Source of the DNA: Dendrocalamus latiflorus | Taxonomy: Eukaryota > Streptophyta > Magnoliopsida > Poales > Poaceae | Reading direction: 5' to 3' | Assembly (NCBI GenBank): GCA_017311315.1 | Contig: CM029664.1 | Span: forward strand, 23,020,302 to 23,084,301 | DNA length: 64,000 bases | Part shown: in pieces, positions 44,640 through 56,982 of the stretch | Position numbering within the stretch: position 1 is the stretch's first letter | How the letters are laid out: every line of letters starts with the position of its first letter | Notes under the pieces: model-generated | The model's input: the letters and a program-made list of their open reading frames with translations, nothing else | What the model was told of the DNA's origin: nothing | Database searches by the model: none | Translations under genes and position numbers: made by a program

Positions 44640-45130
44640 TCACTGCCTTCTTCTTACCTCGAGTCAATCTTTCATCTTCAGATTCTCCTCACACCCCACC
44701 AAACGATAGGGTTCACTCAGAAATTCGAAGGCAAAAGCTCCAATCGGAGATGGTGCAGAAGCACCATACTCCTTACAACCCGAAGACCAGAGAGGAAGAA
44801 AGCCAAAGAGGAGCAAATAGAGATCGGAAGAGATTCTCACTCGGAGGAAGAAATGGCGGCCTTAAGTAGAGGAGGCAGGGGGTTACAGCGTGGTGACGCG
44901 AGCGGCCAGCTCCGAGGAGCCTGGGCCAGCCCGCGCCTCTGCCGCCGCTTCTTCAATTGCCACCTCCCCACTCACCGCCCAAGTCGTCCGCTGAAATGCC
45001 AGATCCGGGCGAAGCGCACGCGCCGGGGAGGACGTCTCTTCCCTTTTATCTCTTCTCTCGGCCCACTGACAGGTGGGCCCCACCTCTTTTTTCTTTTTTC
45101 CTTTTCTCAATTGAAAAATTACTGAAAAGC
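44640..45130 (-). promoter_or_regulatory. Candidate orphan promoter and leader exon, minus strand
   Basis: On the minus strand, TGGGGCCCACCTGTCAGTGG (45082-45063), a motif pair very common in grass promoters, is followed by a GC-rich stretch and a TACTTAAGG TATA-like box near 44870. A CT-rich leader follows, ending at a GAG/GTAAGAAG donor near 44660. No coding exon can be attached downstream. Confidence 0.35.
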
Positions 45131-45844
45131 CCTCGCAGAAACCAACAATGATAACATGGATTTTATTTGCTACAAGTTGCCTATCTATAAGTCACATTTT
45201 CTCACTGTTGGAACCGCATCATGATCCATGCTCCAATCGGCAGTGGCCGTGGTATACATCATAGGTAGGTTTTTGTGCCAGCGGTGATAACTTTTTCAGA
45301 AATTTTTATGACCATTTAGATCCTTTTTCGTGAAGTGAGAGCATAGGCATAGGCAGCACGAAACAAGCTAAAACCTTCTCGACTTTTAAAGTACTAGTGC
45401 TACTATGAAAATAGCAAACAAAACATGCTTGGACGATGAGTTGTGAGTTGTGACAAATCGAAAAACTACTGAATCAAAACTTGTTAATATTGGCTCGTCT
45501 AATTTTGCATGCTAGATAATCCACGTGGTCCTTTCTCATTGGTTAACTCCACGTTTATTCTCAGCAGTCAGCACATGACATTTCACTCCACCTCTGCACG
45601 TAAAAACTTGGACCCGTAACTTGCGTCCCGGAATCAGACGGCGCTCATAAATCTACCTCGCACTCGCTGCCATCACGCTCCGATCTGCTTTTCCTCTCAC
45701 TTGCCAAACCGCAGGATCGCGCCTGTTCCAAACCCTAGCATCAGCTTGATTGTCTCCCCCACGCAATGCCGCCGCATGTTGGAAAACACCAGGATCAGAA
45801 ACTCGAAACACACGCTATCTGGATCACAACCTTTTGTTTCTGCG
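45131..45844. other. Anonymous DNA between the promoter remnant and copia
   Basis: No gene is recognised on either strand. Confidence 0.35.
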
Positions 45845-46800
45845 ACTACTAGCTGGCCACATTTCCTCCAAGCACATACATTACACTCATTGTGCTTTTT
45901 TGATCGTCAACATCCCCTACCATGTCGCTATCACTATATCCCGTCAACTGAAACACATCATCACCAGCTCTCCCATAATGACAACCGAGGTATATTGTGC
46001 CACGAATGTACCTCAGTATATGTTTAACCGTTGTCATATGGTCTTGTGTGGGGGTTTTCAATGAAACGACTTACATAACCCACCGTGAACACAATGTCTA
46101 ATCTGGTATGAACCAGGTATCTCAGACTTCCGACAACACTTATATATTGCTGGCCTCAATAGGAGGACTAGAACTAGTCTTGCTAACTTTCAGCCGATTT
46201 TCCATTGGAATTTGACATGGATTACAAGGTTCCATACCTCACTTCTCTAGAATTTTCAGAGCATATGCCGAATGACAGAGAGAGATGCCGGCTGTGGATT
46301 GCTTCACTTCAATGCCAAGGTAGTAACTCAAGAGCCCCAAGTCTGTAATTTTGAACAGCTTTATCATCTCTTCTTTAAACTTCCCAATCTCTCCTGGATC
46401 AATTCCAGGAATTATCAAATCATCCACGTATACACCTACAATCAACCTTGTATTTTCATTACCTCTTGTATATATGACATGGTCAGGCCGACTTCGCTTG
46501 AAACCTAGTGACGAAAGACTTTTGTCAAGCTTCACATTCCATGCCTATGGCACCTGTTTAAGTCCATACAAAGCTTTGTTCAGTTTTAGCACCTTCTCAA
46601 CCCGTGTCTTGCTTTGAAAACCTAGTGGCTGGGCTACGTACACCTTCTCTTCAATTTCACTGTTCAAGAAAGCTGATTTCATATCCTTGTGGTGGACATC
46701 CCATCCTCCATGGGCAGTCAACGAAATGAGTACACAGATTGTCTATACGAGCCACCGGTGTGAATACCTCAGCGTAGTCTACTCCATATTTTTGCACATA
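45845..46800 (-). pseudogene. Copia RT and RNase H segment (non-Sirevirus lineage)
   Basis: Minus-strand reading: YVQKYGVDYAEVFTPVARID (46800-46741), LDKSLSSLGFKRSRPDHVIY, VGVYVDDLIIPG (RT catalytic YVDD), KITDLGLLSYYLGIEV (46535-46239), HILRYIRGT and GYSDSDMVGDVDDQKST (RNase H, 46061-45849). The GLLSYYLGIEV signature differs from Sirevirus RT and fits other copia lineages (Ale/Tork-like). It is broken by frameshifts near 46710 and 46070. It ends inside RNase H at about 45845. Confidence 0.85.
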
Positions 46801-48400
46801 GCCTATGATCTGCTCAGGAGGACGACAACGCTGAATGTGTCGGGGAGGTCCTGAATGTGATAAAGAAGTGGCTTCTACCTCATGAACTGTGGAGGTAGGA
46901 GCAGAGCCACAAGCTTCAAAAGAGTTAGAAGGTAAGGGCTGATCTCCCTGAGGTGCAGTGGTAAAAACATGCACCTCAGGGGTAGATGAGACTAGATCAG
47001 GTAAAGAACCTTCATCTCCATCATCCTGATCATCTGCAAAGATGGTCTCAGACTGCATAACTGGACCTAAGATATCAGGCCTAGTAGAAGGACTAGCCTT
47101 ATTAAAACTAACCTCATAGGTCTCTATTATCCTACTCGTCTCGCAGTTCTAGATGCTATAACACCGCTACGAAGTCGAGTAACCCAGAAAGATACCATCA
47201 TGGAAGCGTGACTCAAACTTATCTAGGTTCTCAGACTTCAAAATAAAGCACTTGCAATCGAAACACGAAAATGTGAGACACTGGGCTTTCCCCCATACCT
47301 CAACTCATAAGAAGTGCGATGCAAATGTTTCCTAAGAAAAACTCTGTTCGAAACATGGCAAGCGGTAGCTATAGCCTCAACCCAAATCTTTCTAGGTGCA
47401 CCATACTCATCTAGCATCGTCCTAACCATCTCGACCAACGTATGGTTCTTTCCTCCAAAATGCCATTTCACTGAGGGACGTATGGAGAAAAGAATTGATG
47501 CTCCACACCTGTCTCATCATAGAACCTCTCAAAGTAGGAGTTTTTGAAATCTGTGCTATTGTCACTACGGATCACTCGTCAGGCACTAGGGATCTCAATA
47601 GATAACCTATTGATCAGACCCTAAAAATGACTGAAAGTCTCATCCTTCGAGGCTAAGAAAAACACCCAAGAAAATCTTAAGAAATCATCAACCACAACAA
47701 GAATATACCATTTTCCACCAGCTGACTGTACTCTAGTTGGACTAACAGTATCCATATGAAGAAGCTGTCCTGGTGTGTTGGTCATAGTCGCAGTGATTGG
47801 AGGATGAGAAGCAGCAACCATCTTGCCATGCCGACAAGGAGTACAAACTAAGTCTTTGACCTTCTTGAGTTTAGGCAGATCACGAATAAGGATGTGGCTG
47901 CTAACTCGGGTCAAGTGATCAAAGCCAATGTGACCACGTCTCCTATGCCAAAAAGAGAGACCATGGGACTCTAAAGCAACTAAGCACCTAAGAGAATCAC
48001 CAGAAGGCTTGATAAAATCAGCACAAAAAATCCTCACAAATCTAGAAATCTCGCAAACTAGACTTCCCGAAGAATCAAGAATTTTACAAGTATTTTTCTT
48101 GAAGCTTACCTCGAAATCATCATCGGTAAGCTGAGAAATAGATATCAAATTATATCACAGCTTACTCACTAAAGCAACATCCTTAAGAATGAAAGAATCA
48201 TTAATGTGCACAGTACCTTTAGCGATGACTTACCTGACGAAACATCTCCAAAAGTGATCAACTCATCACCTAGAGCTCGGACTAGGGAAGAAAATTAGCA
48301 TGAATCCCCAGTCATACAACGAGTACAACCAGAGTCAACAACCAAACATCTCCTTTCCCAGTCCGACGAACCTAAATCAATGAGAAGAAAACATCGGTGA
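46801..48400 (-). pseudogene. Sirevirus protease remnant and integrase
   Basis: Minus strand: VDSGCTRCMTGD at about 48340-48300 (protease active site); FWHRRRGHIGFDHLTRVSSH and CRHGK at about 47950-47840 (GAG-pre-integrase HHCC finger, CX2C as CTPCRHGK); HMDTVSPTRVQSAGGKWYIL, VVVDDFLRFSWVFFLASKDE (integrase core, to 47621); HTLVEMVRTMLDE..AIATACHVSNRV (47471-47238); FESRFHDGIFLGYS; then GPPRHIQRCRPPEQIIG ending at 46801. Stops and indels separate the blocks. The last block runs in frame into the RT of another lineage. Confidence 0.87.
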
Positions 48401-51257
48401 CTCAGTGCTAGGGTAAATAAGAGCAGATCTATGAAACTAGTACTGAGTCACACGATGAGCAGAAGATCCAGTCACAAACAAAATATTGGCCTCTAGAGAC
48501 ACTACGCAACTCACCTCTCATAGAATCCGAAGGTCTAGAAATAGAACCAAACCTCTACTTGGTGCATACTGATCACACCACGGATAACTACCTCGATAGA
48601 GAAAACAAGGTCTATCCTTAGGACGGTGGAAACCCTGACTAGAAGCAACTCAAGGAGTAAAACCAGAAGAAGCCTAAAACCATATCCTTGACGTTGCCTA
48701 AAACCAAGAAAGTCAGGAGAGCTACCTATAACTCTTGATCTCGTGTCGATCTTAGGAGCACTCTGAGCTTGGGACTGACCCTGAATACCCCTAAGAGCAC
48801 AAACATGGTCGCGACACGTGACCTTAGCATGCCTGAAGCAGAACTTAACTAAATATCCATCTTTCTAACAAAAGGTGCACTGATACTTCGCCTTCTAAGA
48901 GGTCGAGTAGAAGGATTCACAACCTTGCTATCAGAATCCCTTGGACAAAGTTTGCAGACTTAAACACTATCTTCTTAGACTTGGGTGCAACCTCGATCAC
49001 GCGTCCGACTACATTTTAACAACTGCAGGTCGATGTTTCCTCACATTCTCTAGAAAATCATATTCTAGATCTTGATTGAACTTGCAAATCTTGGATTTGT
49101 CCAAGATAAGATTAAGCTTTTTCTTGCATTTGATAAATTTTTTAAGAGTGTTCATAAGGTACTCACACTCCTGAAAAAGGAAAGCATGGGAAGAACATGG
49201 AGAAGAGGAAGATGAAGAACTAGAAATAGAAGATCGAATAGCATGTGCATATCTCTCCTTATGCACGACCACCTCAACCTTGAGGGCTTCACATGACACG
49301 CACGGGGCTGTCCTAATTCTAGCCATCAGAGCCTCATAACTCTTTCTAAAAGTCTCTTGCATTTCCTCTATTTCTCTTCCACTTCAGCACAGAACAAGGA
49401 AGCAGGTTGTGGCTTCTCTAGCAGGTCCTTAGTTAGCTTCACATATTTTTCATCCAAAGCAATCAATTCAAATTTTAATTTTTATAATTGTTGCATGGTG
49501 AGCTAACAGGAACATTAGAAGCATATTGAGCTATTTTCTTATCACGATCACACATATCCTGAAATTGTTTAGATATGGATTCAAGTTCAGTAGTTAATTT
49601 AGGATAGTTGGCATAGGAAGCAATAGGCTCAATCAAAGCAGCATGCATTTCAGCAATTTTATGGTCTGCATTCTTTAGATTATTCTTCAAGTTTACACAA
49701 CTTTCACAATTTTCAGGTAGATCAAGGAGAAATGTGTATAATTTCTAAAAGTATTGTCTTTATTCTCACATGAGGTGCAGATTGTAGTCTAAGCAGAATT
49801 AGACTAAAAAGGAACAACTCTAGCCATCTTTAATTCAGCTAATAGACTAACATTCTCCATCTTAAGTCAAGCTCAAAAATCGCACTATCATGCGAGGTCC
49901 TTAGTTTCTTCATATCTCCAAGCAAGGAAGAACAAATATCATAATCGTCATGGGAGAAAACAGATCTAAGTGAAGCAAACTCCCATGACAAGCTCTCTAC
50001 CTCATTATCTAACTCACCACACCTAGGTTTAGACTTAGCATAAAACTTTTTTAGCTTCAGAAAAACATCATTGAGCTGGTTCTAGGATGGACATACCTCA
50101 TCGGAGTCACTGTAGAGATTGTCATCGCTGTTGCCATTCTTGTCAACCATAAAGCACATCTTGATGTAATCGTCGCCATCCTTGGTGTCCTTCTGCGGAT
50201 CATCCTTGCCATTGTCATTGCTCCAGCCCTCCATATCACTCAAGTCAAAGTTGTCGAAGATGGTGAGGACATAGTGGAAGAGCTTCTTCGCCCTACTAAG
50301 ATTGCGGAACTTCTTCTCTTTGCCTTGATCATAAGCTGATAGCTTCTTATTGAGGTTCTTATTGGTGTAGTTGTTCTTTCCTGCACCGCCGTAGTCATTC
50401 TTGTCCTTCTCCAGCTTGGGGTAGTTTGCTCGAATGTGGTTGAGGCCACCACACTCGAAGCAGATGCCCGGATCTCCTTGCTTTCTCTCTCTAACCCTCT
50501 TGTATGTGTGTGAGAACTTTCTGGCTAAGAGGACTAACTCACTCTCTAAAAACTGATCAAACTGGTCATCACTCATCTCGCACAAAGTAGCCAAAGAGAA
50601 ATCAGAGACACCATCAGAAGATGGTCTAGAAGTAGATGTGGGATCAGTGACTAAGGCCATCGACTGCGACTTCGTCTTGCAAGAGACGACATCAATCTTA
50701 TGAGTGTTGAGGCAAGAGTACAATGCGTTAAGACTCAAGGTCGACAGATTAGTCATGTTCTTGATGGTGATCACTTTCATCTCGCAAACTCTGATGTCTA
50801 GGGCAGAAAGCATCTGGCGAGCGTTATTCGAGTCTGAGTATGTGAGACCAATAGCTCGAAGGTTGCTCAATATTTTGTGAAATCTGCCAAAGCATTCATC
50901 CAAGGACTCATCAGCAAGCATCTTACTGCTCCTGTCGGACAGTCTTGATTTGGGTGGTGCCCTCAGGTATGCATCGAGGGTCACCCAGATGTCATATGCC
51001 AACGAGAGGTGAGATATGCTAGCAAACACATTTATACTAAGATCCTAAATGATGTTCCTTGCCTTTGCGTTTGCCTCAACATCTAGCATATTCATAGCCG
51101 TGATGTGTTCATAAGCAGAAACAACAAACTAGGCCTTAACCTTTTTTCAAATTGCATAGCCTTCAACCTGAATATAAGATTCTATTCTACTCTTCCAAAA
51201 GGGATAGTCAACTCCATTGAAAATAGAAGGCTTGGTGGAACACATGTCTACTGCCAT
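48401..51257 (-). pseudogene. Sirevirus gag, decayed but with all domains
   Basis: From an ATG at 51257 (MAVDMCSTKPSIFNG) the frame continues through the UBN2-type Gag domain (51029-50500: HLSLAYDIWVTLDAYL, DESLDECFGRFHKILSNLR, LSALDIRVCEMKV), a knuckle-like CFECGGLNHIRANYPK in which the final Cys is Tyr, and GDDYIKMCFMVDKNG..LYSDSDEV (50160-50085). The coiled-coil tail follows (49690-49009: NNLKNADHKIAE, ECEYLMNTLKKFIKCKKKLN), then a second knuckle CTFC*KDGYLVKFC at about 48880-48835. This is the full-length counterpart of the deleted gag at 11225-12979 and shows what that element lost. There are many stops. Confidence 0.88.
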
Positions 51258-51298
51258 GGCTCCTAAGACCGGCTAAGATCTATTAGAAAAGCTAACTA

Positions 51299-51311
51299 GG
51301 CTCTGATACCA
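51299..51311 (-). promoter_or_regulatory. Primer-binding site of the minus-strand Sirevirus
   Basis: GGCTCTGATACCA is the complement of TGGTATCAGAGCC, two bases from the LTR that starts at 51314. Confidence 0.92.
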
Positions 51312-51313
51312 CT

Positions 51314-53100
51314 TGTAGGACCGAAGATGGCAACAGAGAGGAGTGAATGGTGCCTCAAAATTTTCCCAAGTATTCCCTAATGTTTACTCCAATAGCTATG
51401 AGAAGCTATGAAGATCAAGAGTAAAGAATAATTCAGCTAAGACTCATTTGATAGAAAAAAGCTAGTGTGGTCGAAAAGACCAGAGTGGTCGAAGACCAAT
51501 GTGTGGTCAAAGACTAATGAGTGCTCGAAAACCAATGTGATAAAAAACATGCGAGTGGTCGAAAACCAATATGGTCGAAGTAAGGCCAGAGTAGTTGACG
51601 ACCAGTGTGTGGTTGAAAACCAATGTGGTCACAAACTTGTGAGTGGTCGAAAACTAATGTGGTCGAAATAAGACCAGAGTGGTCGATGATTTTTGAGTGG
51701 TCAAAAACTAATGTGGTCAAAAATTAGTGAGTGGTCGAAAACCAATGTGGTCGAAATAAGATCAGAGTAATCGATAACCAGTGAATGGTCAGAAACTAAT
51801 GTGGTCAAAAACTTGTGAGTGATCGAAAAACCAATGTGGTTGAAATAAGACCAGTGAAATCAGGGGATGAATAGAGATTTCAGCACTTTATCACGAATGA
51901 AAAACCCATGTAACTTTTGATTCGTAGATCCAAATGATATGAAAATTACAGGGATCTTCTCTAGGATATCATGAACTTTTTTTTTGACAAATGATCATGC
52001 AAAACATTAACAAAGTTAAGACCTTTTTCAGTTTTAAGACAAATTGCACCGAAATGGATCAAAAATGTAAAACAGGGAATATAACTTGCTCATGGGTGGA
52101 TGATAACCAAGATGGCTCTAGATATATTTCCACATGTAACAACAAGTTAGAAACCGATGAAATCAAGCCAAAAACTCCAGATCAAGAAATCACTTGAAAG
52201 ATAAAAAAATGTGCAAAAACTGAGTTTCTTGATGAACTTGCTACTAAAGTGCTTAGATGGGTAGAGATAGATTTCCTGACATTATCTCCATCTTTTATAC
52301 ACCCTTTGCATGACAAGATCAAGAAGAATGATTAGAGGAGTGGAAAGACCAATAAAATCAAGAGAAAATCAAGACAAAAAATAGCTCTAGAGATGATCAA
52401 AGATTGATTCTATTATTGCTTAAGGAGAAAAGTTTTGCAATCACTCTACCTTGGAGGATAGAGAGCACACGATGCACTCAGTTCTCAAACCCTAACCCTA
52501 AACATGAGAGCACAAGAAAGATGGGTTGGATGGTTAACCATAAGTCTCCATCCTAACCCTCTTTTATAGATGGGCTAGCCAGCCACATTCACCCTTTGGT
52601 GGATACAATCCACTTAGCACAATGGGAAAAATCCAATAACCCCACACAAGGGTTTTACTCATATATGTTCACTTATGCACGCTTTTCAAAGCGTATAAGT
52701 CCGAATCTGCTACATCCTTAGCCAGTTAGCCTTGATCCATTTTGACCTAAACCACTCTTCCAAGTGCCACACACATGCCGCGGTTTTGATGCAAGGTAGT
52801 TTTCGATATTTTGGCTACATTACCAAAATACCTTTTGTTGACCCCGGTTATCACCATCCTTTGCAAGCAATAGCCGTGCTTGCCACGTGTAGGTGTACCA
52901 CTAGCTTACCACACGTCGCCAAGTCTCTCCGGTCCTGGTTTTACCAAACCACGGCTTACTTGGACTGTCCAAGCCACATGGTGCAATCCCACCGTTTGAA
53001 CTTGTCTTCAACTTTTCCCGCCTTTCTCGTGCCATGCTTGAGTTCACCGTCTCATCCGACATTTTTCGATCGTTGACCACGGTTAACTCCAAGCGACCTG
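51314..53100 (-). mobile_element. 5' LTR of the minus-strand Sirevirus (outer end uncertain)
   Basis: It starts (plus strand) TGTAGGACCGAAGATGGCAA, the complement of a Sirevirus LTR end, with the CACCATTCAC-type block and the CAATAGCTATGAG block shared with the other copies. A minus-strand TATA-like box (CTATAAAAG) lies at about 52570-52562. The far end was not found: the usual start TGAGAGACC is absent, and family LTR length (1.7-2.1 kb) suggests 53.0-53.3 kb. Confidence 0.7.
51465..51862. repeat. GTGGTCGAAAACCAATGTGGTCGAA array in an LTR
   Basis: Irregular repeats of GAGTGGTCGAAAACCAATG and TGGTCGAAATAAGACCAGA occupy about 400 bp, starting about 150 bp inside the LTR terminus. They take the place of the palindrome arrays in sister LTRs. 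The core GGTC..GACC is still visible (TGGTCGACGACCAG). Confidence 0.85.
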
Positions 53101-53229
53101 CACATCCAAAGATAAAGAAATCGTTTTCGGACACAAGTTCTTCACAAACTCCAACTCAATCCATGACTCAAATATCAAAATCCTTAATTTCTGCCCAAAG
53201 TCAATCCAGACAAAGTGCGATCTTTGTAA

Positions 53230-53700
53230 AATCACTTGACCACTCTACGAAACTTACAATAGTTCATCATAGCATTACCATGGAAATTCTCACATGGTTC
53301 TTCATCTGGTACGTACCTCTCCGCTCCATGCACAAAGCTGTTTCGACAACTCCAAATATACCACATAGCATTAACAACAACCACCGTCTCCATTGAGTTG
53401 AACAACACTCCTGTTAAATCTACTGGCCAGGAGCGATGATGTAAACTTGGAAGCTTCAGCAAGAAAGATCTTCTCACTGCCGCTCAAAAAAGCTTTGCAT
53501 GATTGCACTCACTGAGGCATGGAACAACGTTTTGTCTGAAACTCCACAGATCACACAGTGGCCCAACATGCCAACATGTTCCGGCGAAGAGTGCCAAAAC
53601 ATGGGAGCATGTCCTTAAGAACACACCACGAAAACACCCACAACTTTGACTCCTAGGTGCGGTTTGCCCCAACCTTTTGGTCTGGTTTACACGCGACATG
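53230..53700 (-). pseudogene. LINE (L1-type) ORF2 C-terminal remnant
   Basis: The minus strand shows a zf-RVT-like zinc finger split over two frames (CVICGVSDKTLFHAS, then ECNHAKLF) and VVVVNAMWYIWSCRNSFVHG, typical of the C-terminal region following reverse transcriptase in plant L1 elements. The RT itself is absent. At least two frameshifts are needed. Confidence 0.6.
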
Positions 53701-53860
53701 CTAGAGTCTGAAGTGCCACACGGGACAAGTCACGTGGCTGACAGTTAAGTCGATGCCCGTCATAGGCCTGGACTTGATGGAAAAAGCGAGGCCTCCTCTT
53801 TAGGAATTAAATCCTACAGACACATCACCTTTTCACTTTTATTTGTTACGAAATCTAGTA

Positions 53861-54130
53861 TGATGTGTTGTAGGCAAATACCGAATTATCCCTGAGGGTT
53901 TTTGACTATAAACAGACAAGACTATATACAAGGAGAAGAGATCTGAGATTAATAAAGACTTTGATTCCCTGGTGTTATCTCTCAATTGTTCTTTGTCAAT
54001 TCTCTATTGATTGGTTGCGTGGATTGTATCGGAGATTATTATTATTATTTTTTAATACGTTATTAGCACGAATCGCTCTACAAGGTGTAAGGTATAAAAA
54101 CCCCAAAACCAATCTATTACACATTGCAAT
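53861..54130 (+). mobile_element. Copia LTR end, PBS and leader start
   Basis: An AT-rich LTR-like stretch (from TGTTGTAGGCAAATACCG near 53866) leads to ACGTTATTAGCACGAA at about 54056-54071. This resembles the ACGTTATCAGCACGA primer site used by one group of plant copia elements. The leader continues to 54130 and resumes after the solo LTR at 57194. The LTR limits are approximate. Confidence 0.55.
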
Positions 54131-55240
54131 TGAGAGACCATGTGGAGGTATCTCTATGTTTGTGATGAGTAATTGACACTTGAGTTAGAGAGTTTGAGTT
54201 TGTTTTGGGTATTCTAGGTTTGAGTACCTTTCGTTAATGCTATTGTTGATTATGCTGTTTCGTGCAGTGCTATGTGACGGTTTGCTTGTTTGTGTGACTG
54301 CAGGACTTTGGAGCTAGGTCATGGTGAGGCGTGGGAGGACCGGGACTAGGCATAGGAGGTGTTGAGGTCCAGACGGTCAGAGACGTCGAAGATGATCAAG
54401 GCTGCTGAGGTGGTTGCGAGTCGGGAGACGGGGAACTGGAGCTGGAGCTACCGGTGATGGACACGATGGGCAACGACGAGTGGACCGGGACTAGGCACAT
54501 GGAGGAGTCAGATGTCCAGACGGTTGGATGTCGGTTGCGGTCGTGTGCGACGGAACAGATCAGGACTAGACTCGGGTGGAGTCGGAGGTCCAGTCGGACG
54601 GAGTTAGGTGGACACGACGGGCAGTGGCGAGGTGGACCGGGACTAGGCTCAGGGAGGAGCTGAGGTCCAGACGGTCAGGATGCCGGGTGCGGTCGTGTGC
54701 AACGGAGCGGACCGGGACTAGACTCAGGGAGGAGTCGAGGTCCAGACGGTCAAGATACCGGTTGCGGGAAGCTTCCGGGAAGGTGCTTGAGGGGCAATTT
54801 GGAGAATTGACTCAAGCATGAGTGGAGTGGCTGGTTTTCCCACCATTTCTTGTGTTGACTTTGACTCTAGCTTTTTTTGTGTGTGGAGCATGGAGTGGAG
54901 GTTGGCCTGCACTTCTTGATTTGCCATTTGGGTGTGAGCCTGGAGCCTTAAGAGAGGAGGCTGTGTGTGGGTTCTGATGGCAAGCAAGGAAGCAGTAGCT
55001 GAGTGGTGTGTGTTCTCCAGCATGAGTGTGTTCAGGAGAAGCATGTAGTATCATTTCTTCTCAATTGCGTATGGGGACGTAGTGAGATGGTTGTAATCCC
55101 TGTGTAATCATTCATGTCTTTGCTTCAATCTTTGAGCTATTCTGAGATATGATGAGTTCATTTCCTTTGTTTCTCCTGTTTGCTCAAGTTCCTGTTGTTT
55201 GCTGTTTCTTTTGATGCTTAGATGAATTCTTGAGAGAGTA

Positions 55241-56233
55241 TGATGCGGATCCACTAGCAAGCTAGCTGAACCCCGTTGCTTTGGCCCTGATCTTTCACGA
55301 TACGCCTTGTTGGATGCCCTCTCCAAGATAAGCCTTCTCCCACGCACACCGCAGCACGTGAACAAAGGGTAGAGAAACCGAAGTTTCAGCGAGTAGAATC
55401 CAACACCACAATTGGATTCAACACACCAAGAGCAATTCCTCGATGGAAATCTCAAGAACACGCCAACAATGGCCACCAAACCATGGTGATTTTCTGGTTT
55501 CTATTTCTCAAATCAAAGTCTAAGTTACAATGGGGCTAAGGCCCCGGCCTTATATTGGTGCACAATGCACGGCCTTGATTACAACTCACGCACTACTTGG
55601 CCTAAGGCCGAAACAAACTCCAATACGAACTAAAAAGGAAATACCTAAACTGCTACCTCTGGATTCTCTCTTAATTTGCGATCTGACTATGAGGATTTCG
55701 TGGCTGGCACCTTGTCCATTATGTGGGGCTTCAAAATAGCTTTCCAACGAGTCCAAGAACGCCAAAATCGGACTCCGTTTGTGAAAGTTATGGACGTTTT
55801 AGTATCGGTCGTGCCAGCTTTCCCAATCCGAGTCCGAATCGGTTTCAAATCTTTATATGTTTTGTTTTCTGGTTCAAGGGGCTTCCAAATCCGTTTGGAA
55901 CCTGAAAATGAATCCTTCTCAATCTTTAGAAAGTCATGGTGTGGTCGGATTTTACCCTTACTTGCATTGCAATACTCGAACTCTTTATGTTTTGCAAGTC
56001 TCGCGCGTCTCTCCGGACAGCTCGTGCAGAATCCAATGAAATTGCCATAACTTTGTGTAGGAAGCTCCAAATCAAGTGCCGTTTGATTTGTTGGAAAATA
56101 GACTTCATTAGCTTTCCAAATATGTCTTTTGTGCACATTAGAAACCTCAGAATTGGTATTCAAAGCTTCTTGAACATTGTGCACAGAACTGCAAGCACTA
56201 ACCAAAGTTGTAGTGCTACTTGGTGCCACATCA
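55241..56233 (-). mobile_element. 993-bp solo LTR, TSD GAGTA
   Basis: Its ends TGATGCGGATCC and GGTGCCACATCA give TG..CA termini. It is flanked by perfect GAGTA duplications (55236-55240 and 56234-56238). A TATA-like AATATAAGG on the minus strand (about 55555) gives the orientation. No internal domain is present. The family is not identified and is not that of the host LTR. Confidence 0.88.
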
Positions 56234-56764
56234 GAGTAGCTTCTGATTTCTTGCTCTGTGATGGGAATCTATCTAAAGACCATTTGGTTAGTCAATTCCC
56301 AAGAGCCAAATGGTAGAATCAAAGAATCTCTCATTGTTCATTCTGCGGCATGCTTCCTCTGTTTCAAACACTCTAGGGTTTAATGACAGAGCATGTTCAG
56401 TCTTTGATATTCTCAGTGGAATGTTTGCTCTAGGACTGTGATTTCTAGTTGTGAGACCTTCTCTAGCTGAAATACAAAGTTTCATGGTCAATAGACATGA
56501 GAATATCTAGATATTCAGCTTTTGGTCTCATCTCTCAGACTGTTTTTAGATTGCTGCTAAAATCTCAGTTTCTTGCTCTCTTGATGAATTCTCTTAATAT
56601 CTGAGGTTAATTTGTTGTTTAGTTTAAAGTCTTGGCCAATTGACCCAATGAGAGCAGCAAGATTTGGTCAATTCATTGCATTTCAGTTGTTCTCAGTATT
56701 TTCGGTTTGAGTTTTCAGCCTGCTCAGTTTACTGCTGCTTCTGCTCACTCGCTGGAGGTGTAAC

Positions 56765-56982
56765 TGGTCAGACTGCATCCCCCATGGCGGTCAGACCGCT
56801 CCTACACCGCCGGTCAGACCGCTAACCCTAGCGGTCAGACCAGCCACACACAGGCGGTTTGACCGGTGGCCACCCAGCGGTCAGACCGGAGGTAGCACGG
56901 CGGTTCGACTGGCTCGACAATGGTGGTTAGACCGGCCTTGAACCAGCGGTCAGACCGCCCACTCACCTCCGGTCAGACCGGC
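56765..56982. repeat. CGGTCAGACCG array in the LTR at 54131-57193
   Basis: There are about ten CGGTCAGACCG cores with variable spacers, about 210-430 bp before the LTR end. This is the same slot as in the LTRs at 1108-4798, 2073-4028 and 9327-11168. Confidence 0.88.

Noticed and set aside
44544..45125. 193-codon plus-strand ORF
   Set aside because: No domain; the reverse strand looks like promoter and leader, so the open frame is probably chance.
50057..50452. Small minus-strand ORFs rich in Met/Thr/Arg
   Set aside because: Off-frame readings of the Sirevirus gag tail at 50082-51029.
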